Assembly (NCBI RefSeq): GCF_009728935.1
Contig: NZ_CP034235.1
Coordinates: 6,647,501-6,711,500 of the forward strand
Origin: Paenibacillus psychroresistens
GTDB taxonomy: Bacteria > Bacillota > Bacilli > Paenibacillales > NBRC-103111
Length of the DNA stretch: 64,000 bases
Direction: 5' to 3'
Every line of letters starts with the position of its first letter. Position 1 is the stretch's first letter. The notes under the pieces were generated by a model. The model searched no databases. It saw nothing but the letters and a program-made list of their open reading frames with translations, and was not told the origin of the DNA. Position numbers and translations under genes: made by a program. Shown in pieces: positions 34,750-44,435 of this stretch.

Positions 34750-35928
34750 TCACTCCAACACCTCATATTTATATTGATCCGTCAAAAACATATTCTCTAG
34801 ATTAACGTTAATAAACATATGCTCTTCTTGATAATTCCCAGCAGTAGTTATAAGCCTTACATCCGAATATCCGGTATACCATGTTTTTCTCTTAAATTCT
34901 ATTTTATCTGATTTATCTGATACATGGTAAGAGTCTAATATGGACTGTGTCCGATCATCCGATTGAATAATCTCGAATTTAAAATGAGTTCTTATTATTG
35001 GTAACGAATTCTCCTGCCTCGTGAGATAAGGTTCTGGATCAGCATAACCTTTTATGACAACATGGTTATTTTTAATAAATTTAACATAATTAGTAATTGA
35101 CAAATTTACATAGTATACTAGATTGTCAGAGTAATTAATGTCTAGAATTAGTGGTGTAATAGCGTCATAGAACGTTTTTTCATTTATTGTTCTATAATCT
35201 ACATTTAGTACGGTTACATAATATTGACGTATCATATTAGACCATCTATCCAAACTTTCTCTAGAAGTAAAGATATTATTTCTATTGACATCGAAATATT
35301 TTTTATTATTTCTATCTGCTAAACCAACAGTTTCAACTATAGTTTCATAAGCCATACTTGGAAGATCAGCCAATGTGTTCCAATCCTTCACTATAGCTGG
35401 ATCTGGATTAGTAGCCAACAGTCGCCCCCAAGGATCAAGATTCACTTCTCCGGATGCAACTTTAGCTGTAAATGCTGCGTCATTTACCTGCACAGCATGA
35501 GCCGGCTCGTCCCATACGACTGTAGCTTCCATCGCTTCGCTTACAAAACGTAAAGGCACCATAGTACGTCCTTCTGTTAATACGGCTGATGTATCAAGAG
35601 TAATAGAAGCTCCATCTATAGTTACTTCTTTCGAATCTAGTGGCATAGTAATAACTTTTGATTTATACGTAATTGTAACGACTTTAGATGCTGCATCCCA
35701 TTTAACCTCTCCGCCTAACTTCTCTGATACGAAGCGCACAGGAACCATCGTTCTTCCATTGTCATCAATAAAGGGTTCCGTATCTGGGAATAAAACTTTA
35801 AGACCATTTACGATGACTGGAATCATCATCTGACCTTTTATAGGTGCTGGTAATTCAGTAGCCGCTAATAATGTTGTTGATGAAATCACTGCTAATACCA
35901 CTGCTGTTGCTATTGTTTTCTTTAACAA
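34750..35928 (-). CDS. Exported stalk-domain protein
   Basis: A 392-residue protein. A TTG at 35928 is the likely start, 10 bases after GAGGGGAAG; the paralogue at 26793 has ATG at this place. Signal peptide to about LLAATELP, two stalk units (VPVRFVSEKLGGEVKWD and VPLRFVSEAMEATVVWD), then the family-specific C-terminal domain (MIRQYYVTVLNVDYRTINE, YADPEPYLTRQENSLPIIRTHFKF). Nearly identical to 26793-27971 apart from scattered residues in the middle. Such close repeats are natural substrates for recombination. Extracytoplasmic location is expected; function unknown. Confidence 0.72.
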   Translation of the reverse strand: MLKKTIATAVVLAVISSTTLLAATELPAPIKGQMMIPVIVNGLKVLFPDTEPFIDDNGRTMVPVRFVSEKLGGEVKWDAASKVVTITYKSKVITMPLDSKEVTIDGASITLDTSAVLTEGRTMVPLRFVSEAMEATVVWDEPAHAVQVNDAAFTAKVASGEVNLDPWGRLLATNPDPAIVKDWNTLADLPSMAYETIVETVGLADRNNKKYFDVNRNNIFTSRESLDRWSNMIRQYYVTVLNVDYRTINEKTFYDAITPLILDINYSDNLVYYVNLSITNYVKFIKNNHVVIKGYADPEPYLTRQENSLPIIRTHFKFEIIQSDDRTQSILDSYHVSDKSDKIEFKRKTWYTGYSDVRLITTAGNYQEEHMFINVNLENMFLTDQYKYEVLE

Positions 35929-35959
35929 TGGCTCACTTCCCCTCTGTAGTTGTTGTCAT

Positions 35960-36585
35960 TTATTGATTAACATATTTAATTTTCTCTCCATTTATTGTTA
36001 CTTGAATAATTGATGGACGATCACTAATGAATGGAGGAAGGTCAGAATGTATTTTCGATAAATCAGCGATTGCAAACGAATTTTCGTCAAAATCAACTTC
36101 TTGCATTCTGGGCAATAAAAAAGAATAGGGATTTGTATTTTCTTTTCTTCTGGGAAGTAATAATTACCATTTTCGTCCAAACCAAACCCTACCCCTTCAA
36201 CACCTGCTATAAAATCGTTCTCTTTAGAAAACGGATAAATCTTATTATTATACTGAAAAAATGGACTTTCTTTTATAGTGGCTGGTAAAATTAACGATTC
36301 CTTACATTCTCTCGAGTATTCTGATAATTGGGTTTCCCATGTTTCTCGATTAACATCAACTGATTTATTTGAGGGACCAATATCAGTAGCGGGTACTTGG
36401 GGTGTAAATCCAGACTCACTGCCAAAAACCATTGGCTCATAGTATCTTGTTACTTCATTATTAGGAAAACCAACAACTCCATGTAAAACACCAGTTCTCT
36501 TTGAGTGGATTGTTGCAAATAACAGTGAATTCTTGTACTTGTTATTATTTGTAACGAAGATAGGGTTGTCATTCCCCCTAAGAGA
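35960..36585 (-). pseudogene. Frameshifted gene remnant downstream of a lipoprotein gene
   Basis: Immediately after the TAA of the lipoprotein gene (36586), the same frame stays open: GNDNPIFVTNNNKYKNSLLF...TRYYEPMVFGSESGF and on to EEKKIQIP. Near 36118-36123 (a run of six T on the minus strand) the sense frame shifts and continues as SFLLPRMQEVDFDENSFAIADL...IQVTINGEKIKYVNQ, ending at 35960. No start codon with a ribosome binding site precedes it. Either an ATG at 36432 expresses part of it, or it is a relic of a larger exported protein. Family unknown. Confidence 0.5.
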
Positions 36586-37542
36586 TTACTGATAGTTTTG
36601 ACCATCCCATTTAAAAATGTCTTTATTTAACGTAATATCTTTCCATTTGTTACTCTCACTATTCAGAATCCCTAGCTCCTTTTGATGCCCATTTTCATCG
36701 AGTGCAAGATAGGCTTGTCCAATAATATGGTCTTGTAGCTTCCCGTTAACAACTTCGAATATTTGGATATTACTATTCGAGTTAGCTCCAGTGAAGATTA
36801 GATCATGTAACGCAACAATAATTTCTTTAACCCCATCGCTATTTAAGTCTTCCAAGGCCATAGAGAAATCAAGCTCTTGGTTAGAACCTTCTACCTTTCG
36901 TATCTCATTGATTTCATCCTTATAAAAATCTTGGACAAGCTTTCTTTCACTTAAAAATTCTTTTGTCGAAAAATCAATCCATCTAGTTGATTCAGAAATA
37001 GAATCTATTATATTTTCAATCTGTTTAATTTTCCGTTCTTGATCTAGTTTAGTTACTATAAACACTTTTTTGAAGGTTTGCGTACTTTTATTATCCTGCT
37101 CTATGATCTCTACATTCATCGTTACAGTTGATTTATATTCATTTTCACCAATCTTCTGTGTCTCATCTACATTATCTAGAAGTGTAATTTTGATTCCTTT
37201 GTTGTAGCTTTCTTGAATATAGCTTTTCTCTGAATTATAGAGTTCGCTGCCTTCAACCAAGCTAGCACTAATAGAGTCAAAATCATTCTCATTTACTGCA
37301 TTTGCCCATGAGAAGATATAAAAATCTATGAAACTCTCAATGAGATTGATATTAGTAGCCTCAACACTTGAAGGAGAAGGTGTGTTTGGTTCCTTAGTTA
37401 CACTACTTTCTGGCTTTGATGAAACTAACGGAGTTCCCTTTTCGGTTAATTCTGAAACTTGTGAAATGTTCTCACCCTGGATTCCACTATTGTCACATGC
37501 ACTTAATATAATCAAAATTGCCAATAAAACCATTTTCCACAT
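36586..37542 (-). CDS. Lipoprotein with TcaA/NTF2-like and VCBS-like segments
   Basis: A 318-residue protein starting at ATG 37542 behind GGGAGG. The lipobox is LSAC (Cys16), followed by a Ser/Thr/Pro linker. Residues about 70-185 (FIDFYIFSWANAVNENDF...SLVEGSELYNSEKSYIQESY) match the same domain in the lipoproteins at 38582 and 16659 and resemble the NTF2-like domain of TcaA proteins. The C-terminus has a segment like FG-GAP/VCBS repeats (MALEDLNSDGVKEIIVAL). It is third in a row of lipoprotein genes downstream of the second effector, so an orphan immunity-type or accessory role is possible. Confidence 0.6.
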   Translation of the reverse strand: MWKMVLLAILIILSACDNSGIQGENISQVSELTEKGTPLVSSKPESSVTKEPNTPSPSSVEATNINLIESFIDFYIFSWANAVNENDFDSISASLVEGSELYNSEKSYIQESYNKGIKITLLDNVDETQKIGENEYKSTVTMNVEIIEQDNKSTQTFKKVFIVTKLDQERKIKQIENIIDSISESTRWIDFSTKEFLSERKLVQDFYKDEINEIRKVEGSNQELDFSMALEDLNSDGVKEIIVALHDLIFTGANSNSNIQIFEVVNGKLQDHIIGQAYLALDENGHQKELGILNSESNKWKDITLNKDIFKWDGQNYQ

Positions 37543-37575
37543 TTATTTGTTCCTCCCACTTTATGATCAACCATA

Positions 37576-37611
37576 AATAATCCCCGTCTTATTAATAAGA
37601 TAGGGACCATT
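37576..37611 (-). terminator. Terminator-like hairpin
   Basis: AATGGTCCCTATCTTATT pairs with AATAAGACGGGGATTATT on the minus strand, with a short T-rich tail. It sits about 70 bp after the end of the broken lipoprotein gene and before the start of the lipoprotein gene at 37542. Confidence 0.45.
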
Positions 37612-37680
37612 CTGTTCTATTCGCTAGTCTCTATTTTTTTATTTTTACTACCTGCATATCTAAGCTTTCTATATTTCCTT

Positions 37681-38560
37681 TCAAATTATCTTGAAACTAG
37701 ATAGTATTGTGTCTATTTGTTCAGCTAGTTTAAAGTATTCTTCAGAAAGTTCCTTTCCTTCAACTGTGCTGGCATCATATTGCTCATCAGACGGTCCTGT
37801 TTTCACGAGTATCATTCCATCCTTTATACCAAGTTTCTTGAATGGCCATCCATCCTCTTCGGTTTGCATGAGTTCATTCCAATCAGCTTCAGTACCGTAG
37901 ATAGATATGGAGAAAAATTGCCCCATCGTGGCTTTATTCGTATTATGAAAAACTGTAATGCCTGTTTCATGCTCCTTTATGATATATTTTCCCTTCCACA
38001 TTTCCGGAAATTGAATGGAGAATCCTAAAGCTTTATTGTGATAAACAGGAATATTTTCATTGCTAACCTCTAAAGAAATATTGTTTGCTTGCTTAGTAAC
38101 TACTAATTCAGAAGATTTGCCATCTGAATATTGTGAAATAAATTTATATTGGAGCCCATCAATTAGATATTCGATTTTGTATGACTTATCATCCTCGGTA
38201 GAAACCCAAGTTTCCTCTTTTTTTGCCCTAATTTACTTTCTGCTTCCACAAAGCTCATTCCTGGAATTGCACCATTTATATTGATATTATTAATATCTAC
38301 ATCACTATTCACCATAATGTGCATGACTTTACTCGAACTCTCTTGGTTGCCGAATACAAAAGTTAGTCCTAAGGTTTGGTAAAAAAGAATCGGGAAAATT
38401 AAATGTGATTTTTCTATTGATGTTGTCCCTTCTTGGAATCCTTTACCTAAACTATTAATCGGATCTTGCTTTGACATATTAAAATAAGACGTAAAGTCAT
38501 TAATTGATTTGTTTGGAGGGGTTACTGCAGGAGTAAGCGTATGGGTACCCTTTATATAAT
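37681..38560 (-). pseudogene. Broken lipoprotein paralogue (frameshift in a run of seven A)
   Basis: The frame GTHTLTPAVTPPNKSIND...SFVEAESKLGQKK is open from about 38560 but has no signal peptide. An ATG at 38477 has no clear ribosome binding site. After the run of seven A at 38222-38228 it leaves frame, while another frame continues as EETWVSTEDDKSYKIEYLIDGL... through GFSIQFPEMWKGKYIIKE to SSFKII at 37681. The C-terminal domain (YGTEADWNEL, KTGPSDEQYDAS) matches the end of the lipoprotein at 16659-17606. It is probably a decayed member of the effector-linked lipoprotein family. Confidence 0.65.
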
Positions 38561-38581
38561 TCAGAAATTAAACATAAATAT

Positions 38582-40330
38582 TTACTGGTTTTCAATCTTA
38601 CTAATTTTCGCTATTCTGTCTTGATAATCTACTGTAAATACTTTATTCATCGTTTTTGTACTTTTCTGGTCATTTTCGGTAATCTGTACCTTCATTGTAA
38701 CAGCTACCTCATATTCATTTTTATTAATCTTCCTCGTCTGATTTACACAATCTCGAAGTTTAAGTTTACTTCCTTTGGCATAGCTTTCTTGTACATAATT
38801 TTTTTCTATACTATATATCTCGCTTCCTTCAACAAAGCTATCGCCTATAATGCCAAAATCATTATCGTTTACAGCAACTGTCCAAGCATCGACATAAAAA
38901 TCAATATAATTTTCAATATCAATAATGTTTAACTCTTCTGTAGTTAGCTCCTTAGGTGTATATTCCTTTAGTGATTTCGAGAATAGGATACTCCCATCAG
39001 GTAGTGACCAGCCTTTATTATTATGATGAATTTGCAGCTCTACTTTGATACTATCCTCGTTTAGAGTAAGTACTCCTTTACTAGTTTCCCCCGCCACATA
39101 ACCATCACCTTCAAAATTAAATTCAAGTTTATTATCATGCAATTCACCCGAAAATTCGGTTTTTGCTATTTTACTTAAATGACTACTCGCATAACTCAAG
39201 CTACCCTTTATTAAATTCCCTTCGTACAAATCTATTGTAAGAAGAGATTGTCCTGCGTAATAATTTCCTGCTAAGTTTAATCGATCTTTTCCGTATGCGT
39301 TTGCGGAATCATCAGATACAGGTTGTCTAGCATATTGGTTCGTTAAATTATAAATTTGATCATTTGCATTTAGAATGAATTGTGTGCTTCCGTTAAGATT
39401 GTCAAGTAAGTAAGGCGGAAAATCCAACCACGGACTCTCCATAGTTTCAGCCATAAACGTATGCCAGCCTTCGTTAACCTCTACTTGGTTAAATACAAGT
39501 TCCGTAACTTTATCCTCTGTTTTATTTTTAAGAACCAAATACTTTATTTCACAATTATTACAATATAAATAAACAAATTGTTGATTAACTCCTGAGCTTT
39601 CAAATTTCTCATTAGCTTGTTTTATTTTATCATTATATTCTTTTGAGGCATTATCCCTATCACTCCACATATTTAATGTGTTAATATAATCAAAGGAATT
39701 AGACTCTCTATTCTGAGGCATCATCTTTCGTTTCGCTCCCCCTTCACTGGAAAATTTAATTTCCTTAAAGGGCAAAATGGAGCAGCCGTCTAGCACCTTT
39801 AAAGTACTTGCATCGACTTCCCACGGTTTCTGAGTACCACTCCAATCTACTATCATTTTATTAAACGTATCTACATTGAAATCTAAAGAGATCGATGTTG
39901 TTTGGTAACTCAGATTTGGATATACCAATTTCACGTCAGCCTTGTTATCAAAGAAAATAGGTAATGGATCATATGCTAAATCAGTAGTTGTATTATTATC
40001 AATATCGAAAAGCACTCCATATTTTCTGTTTAAATATAACTGTGATGATATAATACTGTTCATTACTAACTTATCCTTGTCATCTGTCCCTTTAACATTA
40101 TATTTATCTCTTTCTTTAATTAAAGACTCCATGCATTGCTCTGCATTACCCTTAACTTCCGCATTTAATGAAGCCAGCGGTTGGACACTCATTGCAGGAC
40201 TTGAAGCAGAAACTACAGCAGTGTTAGTACCATTAGATACCATTGCTTGTGTAGGTTTCTCTTCATTACCTCCGCTATTATCGCAAGCACTTAGAATTAT
40301 AAAAAACGCTATTACAATAACTTTCCGCAT
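38582..40330 (-). CDS. Large lipoprotein linked to the second effector
   Basis: ATG 40330 (MRKVIVIAFFIILSAC) is preferred because AGAGGA precedes it; an ATG 18 bases earlier lacks a site. The 582-residue product has lipobox LSAC (Cys16). The N-terminal half includes an unrecognised domain with VYPNLSYQTTSISLDF, and a lipocalin-like or calycin-like segment may lie around residues 350-440 (LAGNYYAGQSLLTIDLYEGN). The C-terminal 115 residues are the TcaA/NTF2-like domain shared with 36586 and 16659 (DSFVEGSEIYSIEKNYVQES). It starts 21 bases after the effector stop. I infer an immunity or delivery partner anchored outside the membrane. Confidence 0.6.
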   Translation of the reverse strand: MRKVIVIAFFIILSACDNSGGNEEKPTQAMVSNGTNTAVVSASSPAMSVQPLASLNAEVKGNAEQCMESLIKERDKYNVKGTDDKDKLVMNSIISSQLYLNRKYGVLFDIDNNTTTDLAYDPLPIFFDNKADVKLVYPNLSYQTTSISLDFNVDTFNKMIVDWSGTQKPWEVDASTLKVLDGCSILPFKEIKFSSEGGAKRKMMPQNRESNSFDYINTLNMWSDRDNASKEYNDKIKQANEKFESSGVNQQFVYLYCNNCEIKYLVLKNKTEDKVTELVFNQVEVNEGWHTFMAETMESPWLDFPPYLLDNLNGSTQFILNANDQIYNLTNQYARQPVSDDSANAYGKDRLNLAGNYYAGQSLLTIDLYEGNLIKGSLSYASSHLSKIAKTEFSGELHDNKLEFNFEGDGYVAGETSKGVLTLNEDSIKVELQIHHNNKGWSLPDGSILFSKSLKEYTPKELTTEELNIIDIENYIDFYVDAWTVAVNDNDFGIIGDSFVEGSEIYSIEKNYVQESYAKGSKLKLRDCVNQTRKINKNEYEVAVTMKVQITENDQKSTKTMNKVFTVDYQDRIAKISKIENQ

Positions 40331-40351
40331 GCTATTTCCTCTATTCATCTT

Positions 40352-42607
40352 TTAATTATCTACTGTTATAACACGGATTTGGGTTGCTTTCACTCCAAGT
40401 TTATGGGCTTCGTCCATTTTTCTTTCTTTTCCTACAGCAGGATCCATAACTATAACGTCCCCATTCCCATCGACTCTTGTAGCAACAACAAAATGAGTAT
40501 TAGTCCCTGTCCCAAATCGAATAATAGGCTTTTTCCCTTCTTCTAATAATTTCCTCAGTTCAACTTCATTGAAAGCTATTGTTTGGCTGTGAACTCCATC
40601 TGGCAATTTTTGCAAATCAAACTGTGTATCCCCCGGATTTCGCTCTATCTTGCATATTAAAGCAAAATCCCCCGGACTTATCTTCATCCCCTCACTGTTG
40701 ACTACAGCAGTAATAGAGGTTACATAACAAGCATAATGAGCGAAACTTTTTAAGAACGATATGTCGCTTTTATCATCACCTGTGTAAGTGGAGGCAATAT
40801 CCCCTTGCTTTAGAAGAGGTACTTTACCTCCCTTGATGTCATTATCTATCTCTGTATTAATTGGCTTAGTTGCAGCATTATTGTCTAATTTACCAGAGTC
40901 AGGATTATAGCCAAGTAAATCTGTCAAATCAATGCCACCCATGTCCTTCATATATTTTGTAATTGGAGTCCCATTATCATCTACAGGTATTCCATTTACG
41001 TCCTCATCAAAATATTTTTTCCCACCAAATAATTGAATCAATCCCCCACTTCCTAGCAAATGTCCTGCCGCTAGCAACCCCGATGCAGTAACAGTTACTC
41101 CATCAATCTCAGTTCCGATGTAGGGTGAGAATTTTTTTACATACTCCCATACTTTTTTTTGAAAGTCCTTAATAGCTATTTCTTGGGCTTCAGGGTTATT
41201 TAGAAACGAATTTTTGTCTGTAACACCAAGTTTTTTTGCTTTGTCTGTCCATTTCCCAATATAATCATTTTTTTTGCTAGATATATCTTTTATATATAAT
41301 CCCGCTTCTTCCAAAGCAGCTTCACCCATTTGGTATTTACCTAGATATCCAATTTGATTGACCACAGAATATGGATTTTTATTTCCTGATGACTCATGAT
41401 TTGCAAGTAACTCTAAAAATTTGTCATAATTCCCCGTTGATTTAATCGTGTTAGTATTTTTTATATTTTGTACTCCCCCGACATTAGGCTGCATATCATA
41501 TTTAGTGAAATCAACCCCATCAATAAATTTAGCATCAAGATGAAAATCCTTAACCAACTTATTCCGTGCTTCTGTAATCTTGCTCTCTTCTTTCGCTTTA
41601 CCGCTTTTATCCCCTATAAAATGCAGTGCTTTTTGGGCATTCCCAATAATGGCATAAAGTGCTTCAATCTGCCCAATCTGGCCTTTAGCCCATTTCCCCA
41701 TTCCATCCTTTAATGCGCTTGTCTCAATTAAATAACGCAATTGGTTATCTGCGGGAAGCTCAGAATGATCACTTTTCATCGGGTTGTAATGACAAGCCAA
41801 CAAAGGGGAGCCTTTATAACGAGCAGAGAAATCATTACCTTCCTCATAATAAACACTCGCCACATTTAACTTTGCGAGCTTCTCTCTTACTTTAATTGCT
41901 TCCTGATGAGCTCTGTCCTTGTAGGGCCTGTTTCCAAACTTGGTATACATGGCATGTGCCGCTTGGCAGCGACCAATTTCATCCAAGGCTTTTATAATTT
42001 GTTCAATTTGACCCATTGCCCATTTCTGTTCACCTTCGGTTCCATTCGCCGTTAATTTCAACAAATATTTAACCTGATTATCTTCCTTCAACGTTCCTAA
42101 ACGAGCTTCAAAAGTGCTCTCTTTTATTTTCACTTTAAACGATTTTGCTACAGCAACCAGCAGGGTCGGTATAGGCGCTAAAATAAGCCATATGGGATTC
42201 GTATCTGTGAGAGTCGTTGCGATATTATGTAATCCCGAAGCGATTTTTTTCTCCACTGCACCTAGCTTTGCCCCTGCTCCATGCACTAATTTATCCCAAA
42301 AGTTCTCTTTTACAGATACTTTCGTTAATGCGGTAACAGCAGCCTTATTCTTTAGCTCTGCTTCCTGTAATTGTCCGATTGCAAATTTAATAAAACCAGC
42401 CATGTCTTCCGCGCGGGTCGTTAATTGACTAATCAGTGCTTGCGCAGCTGAGGTTTGTCCCGAGATTTGAGCTAATAATTGACCATCTAGCTGATTTACA
42501 AATCCGTTTATTCCATTACGCAGATAATTGGCATCATCGGTTATGGCCGTTAAGCCATCGAATAACCTTTGCATCGAGTCATCTTGGAATACAGCTTTGT
42601 TTGGCAT
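40352..42607 (-). CDS. Modular T7SS-type effector with lysozyme-like and C39-like domains
   Basis: A 751-residue protein starting at ATG 42607 behind AGGAGGT, with no signal peptide. Residues 1-370 are nearly identical to the effector at 17646-20150: helical WXG-like N-terminus, hydrophobic patch (about 140-160) and two tandem helical units. After FIDGVDFTKYD the sequences diverge completely. Here a lysozyme/transglycosylase-like domain follows (LANHESSGNKNPYSVV...YLGKYQMG, near 400-430), then a papain-like C39-type peptidase (YACYVTSITAVV near 625, THFVVATRVDGNG near 705, VIVMDPA near 722). The gene directly follows the T7SS kinase gene, which ties the family to this secretion system. Predicted substrate is peptidoglycan; not proven. 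Confidence 0.7.
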   Translation of the reverse strand: MPNKAVFQDDSMQRLFDGLTAITDDANYLRNGINGFVNQLDGQLLAQISGQTSAAQALISQLTTRAEDMAGFIKFAIGQLQEAELKNKAAVTALTKVSVKENFWDKLVHGAGAKLGAVEKKIASGLHNIATTLTDTNPIWLILAPIPTLLVAVAKSFKVKIKESTFEARLGTLKEDNQVKYLLKLTANGTEGEQKWAMGQIEQIIKALDEIGRCQAAHAMYTKFGNRPYKDRAHQEAIKVREKLAKLNVASVYYEEGNDFSARYKGSPLLACHYNPMKSDHSELPADNQLRYLIETSALKDGMGKWAKGQIGQIEALYAIIGNAQKALHFIGDKSGKAKEESKITEARNKLVKDFHLDAKFIDGVDFTKYDMQPNVGGVQNIKNTNTIKSTGNYDKFLELLANHESSGNKNPYSVVNQIGYLGKYQMGEAALEEAGLYIKDISSKKNDYIGKWTDKAKKLGVTDKNSFLNNPEAQEIAIKDFQKKVWEYVKKFSPYIGTEIDGVTVTASGLLAAGHLLGSGGLIQLFGGKKYFDEDVNGIPVDDNGTPITKYMKDMGGIDLTDLLGYNPDSGKLDNNAATKPINTEIDNDIKGGKVPLLKQGDIASTYTGDDKSDISFLKSFAHYACYVTSITAVVNSEGMKISPGDFALICKIERNPGDTQFDLQKLPDGVHSQTIAFNEVELRKLLEEGKKPIIRFGTGTNTHFVVATRVDGNGDVIVMDPAVGKERKMDEAHKLGVKATQIRVITVDN

Positions 42608-42647
42608 AATAACCTCCTATAATTGTGACAAAGCTATATTTATTCTA

Positions 42648-44429
42648 TTAGAACTTCTTTTTATAATCTTTAAAGAATTGTAAATTCAGCTGTGAATTAC
42701 GGCCATCATTATAAATATAAGGAAAGTAATATCCCTCGACGAGGGTAGTTTGTTTATCAAAATGTTGGTCAAGATCAAATGAGTTTTTAACAAAATCAAA
42801 AAAGTGATTCAAATAGACCACTGAAGCATCCAACGTCTGCTTTTCCAAATTAGAGTTACCTTGAGGGTCCAAATTAGCAATTCTTTTTATCTCTATATAA
42901 TCCTTATTTAATTGGTTAATTACTTCTTTAGTTTTTTGAGATTGCGGCTTTTTCAGCTGTTTCAGCTGTTCTGTAAGTTGATCAATTTGTTTATTTTTTT
43001 CCGCTAATTGCTTTTTCAAGCTTTCTAATACAGGATCAGCAGCACTTGATGACTGAGTAGGCTTAGCAGTGGTGGAGCTCTTGAACGCTGTAAACAATTT
43101 CGTATGGCTATGAATGAAGGAATAAGAGAAGAACCCAATTAAACCTATTACGATTATTAGTGAGGCGAATACGGTTACTTTTTTCATTTTTCTTGAAGTA
43201 ATTAGCCTACCTATTGTTTGAAAGAAAGCACTATTTGTTTTTTGTTTTTTATTGTTCTTCCTGCTAGTTTCCAATAAATTTATGGCGATCTCTATCTCTT
43301 TAGCAAGACTTGTATGTAGATTCCGCGATTGAATAGAGCGATATATTCGGATTGCTTCCTTATAGTCTCCAATTAACTCGTACTCCTTGGCCTGTTTAAA
43401 GAGATCTTCATCCATACTTCCTTTTCCTTTTTTGGAATTCCCTACGGAGTTCGTTTCTGTTATTACAGGAGCATTTAACGATTCTTCCATGCCAGGCTGT
43501 TTAATCTTTGAAATGGCAATTAACCATTCACCGAAGGTTGGACATTGTGTTAGTCCTTCACTTTCCCAAGCGCTAGCAAAGAGAGTAACAACTGTATCTC
43601 CCCATATGGGACGAATTGCATTAATTAATTGATGGTATCGTTCACAATTACTCTTGACTTCATTAGGAGCAAAGAAGCTTTCACCAAATGCATGATCAAC
43701 AAAAGTATCTGTACAAGACCCTAACATCTCCATTAACAGGACAGCCCCCGAGAAACGATCAGAAAAAGCACTCCACATTTCATTAGATGGCATTCCATTA
43801 TGCGCAGCATATCCCGGAGAACCTGCTGGCACATAATCCGGCCGCTCAAATTGCGTTGAATAAATTTGCTCCAAATCAATTAATTGGACATAATCCTCCG
43901 ACTTCACATTACTTATATCCTCACTTAGCATCGGCAGAATAAGGTTTGGTGCTGAAAGGTCACAATGCGCCAGTCCACGCTGCTCCATTGCAGCTAAGAT
44001 TTCAGCTAATGCAAATGCTGCTTTGTAGCTTTGCTTTTTACTAAGCCGGACCTTATTCAATATAATATCCATCCAAGTTGGGCCATCAATCCAAGGCATG
44101 ACAACGGCATATAGAAGATCTGGCTCCTTCATTAGCAACTCAGCCGTGTTCTGTGGCGTCACTACAAAACGTTGACATGCAGCAAGCCCTACGACATCTC
44201 TAAATTTTGCAAGCTGCTTAGCATGATAAACCATCGAAGGATTTACAAATTTAGCACGAAATACTTTGATAGCCTTTTTCCTTGTTTTATGCTCAGAGTT
44301 CATTAAATAAACCGTTCCTTGACGGCCTTCTTGACCATACGGCACACCTCTTGCATTGGGATGCTCGCCAATCGTATAAGTCTCCCCATCAATTACGAGC
44401 TTTTCATTAACTGAAGGCTGAAAACCCAT
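42648..44429 (-). CDS. Membrane-spanning Ser/Thr-kinase-like protein (EssB-like topology)
   Basis: A 593-residue protein starting at ATG 44429 behind TAAGGAGAT. Residues 25-310 form a protein-kinase fold with all main catalytic residues visible: lysine K55 (KKAIKVF), HCDLSAPN (D157, N162) and IDLEQ in place of DFG (D185), plus GSPGY. A short TPR-like segment follows (AKEYELIGDYKEAIRIYRSI), then one membrane helix at about 415-435 and an extracytoplasmic coiled-coil tail (ESLKKQLAEKNKQIDQLTEQ). T7SS EssB/YukC has a pseudokinase, one membrane helix and an outside tail in the same order, and no other EssB is present here. I infer either an EssB equivalent or a signalling kinase of the secretion system. 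Confidence 0.7.
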   Translation of the reverse strand: MGFQPSVNEKLVIDGETYTIGEHPNARGVPYGQEGRQGTVYLMNSEHKTRKKAIKVFRAKFVNPSMVYHAKQLAKFRDVVGLAACQRFVVTPQNTAELLMKEPDLLYAVVMPWIDGPTWMDIILNKVRLSKKQSYKAAFALAEILAAMEQRGLAHCDLSAPNLILPMLSEDISNVKSEDYVQLIDLEQIYSTQFERPDYVPAGSPGYAAHNGMPSNEMWSAFSDRFSGAVLLMEMLGSCTDTFVDHAFGESFFAPNEVKSNCERYHQLINAIRPIWGDTVVTLFASAWESEGLTQCPTFGEWLIAISKIKQPGMEESLNAPVITETNSVGNSKKGKGSMDEDLFKQAKEYELIGDYKEAIRIYRSIQSRNLHTSLAKEIEIAINLLETSRKNNKKQKTNSAFFQTIGRLITSRKMKKVTVFASLIIVIGLIGFFSYSFIHSHTKLFTAFKSSTTAKPTQSSSAADPVLESLKKQLAEKNKQIDQLTEQLKQLKKPQSQKTKEVINQLNKDYIEIKRIANLDPQGNSNLEKQTLDASVVYLNHFFDFVKNSFDLDQHFDKQTTLVEGYYFPYIYNDGRNSQLNLQFFKDYKKKF

Positions 44430-44435
44430 ATCTTC

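Noticed and set aside
36961..36975. TTTTGTCGAAAAAT, a match to a Spo0A box
   Set aside because: It lies within the coding sequence of the lipoprotein gene, far from any start; treated as chance.
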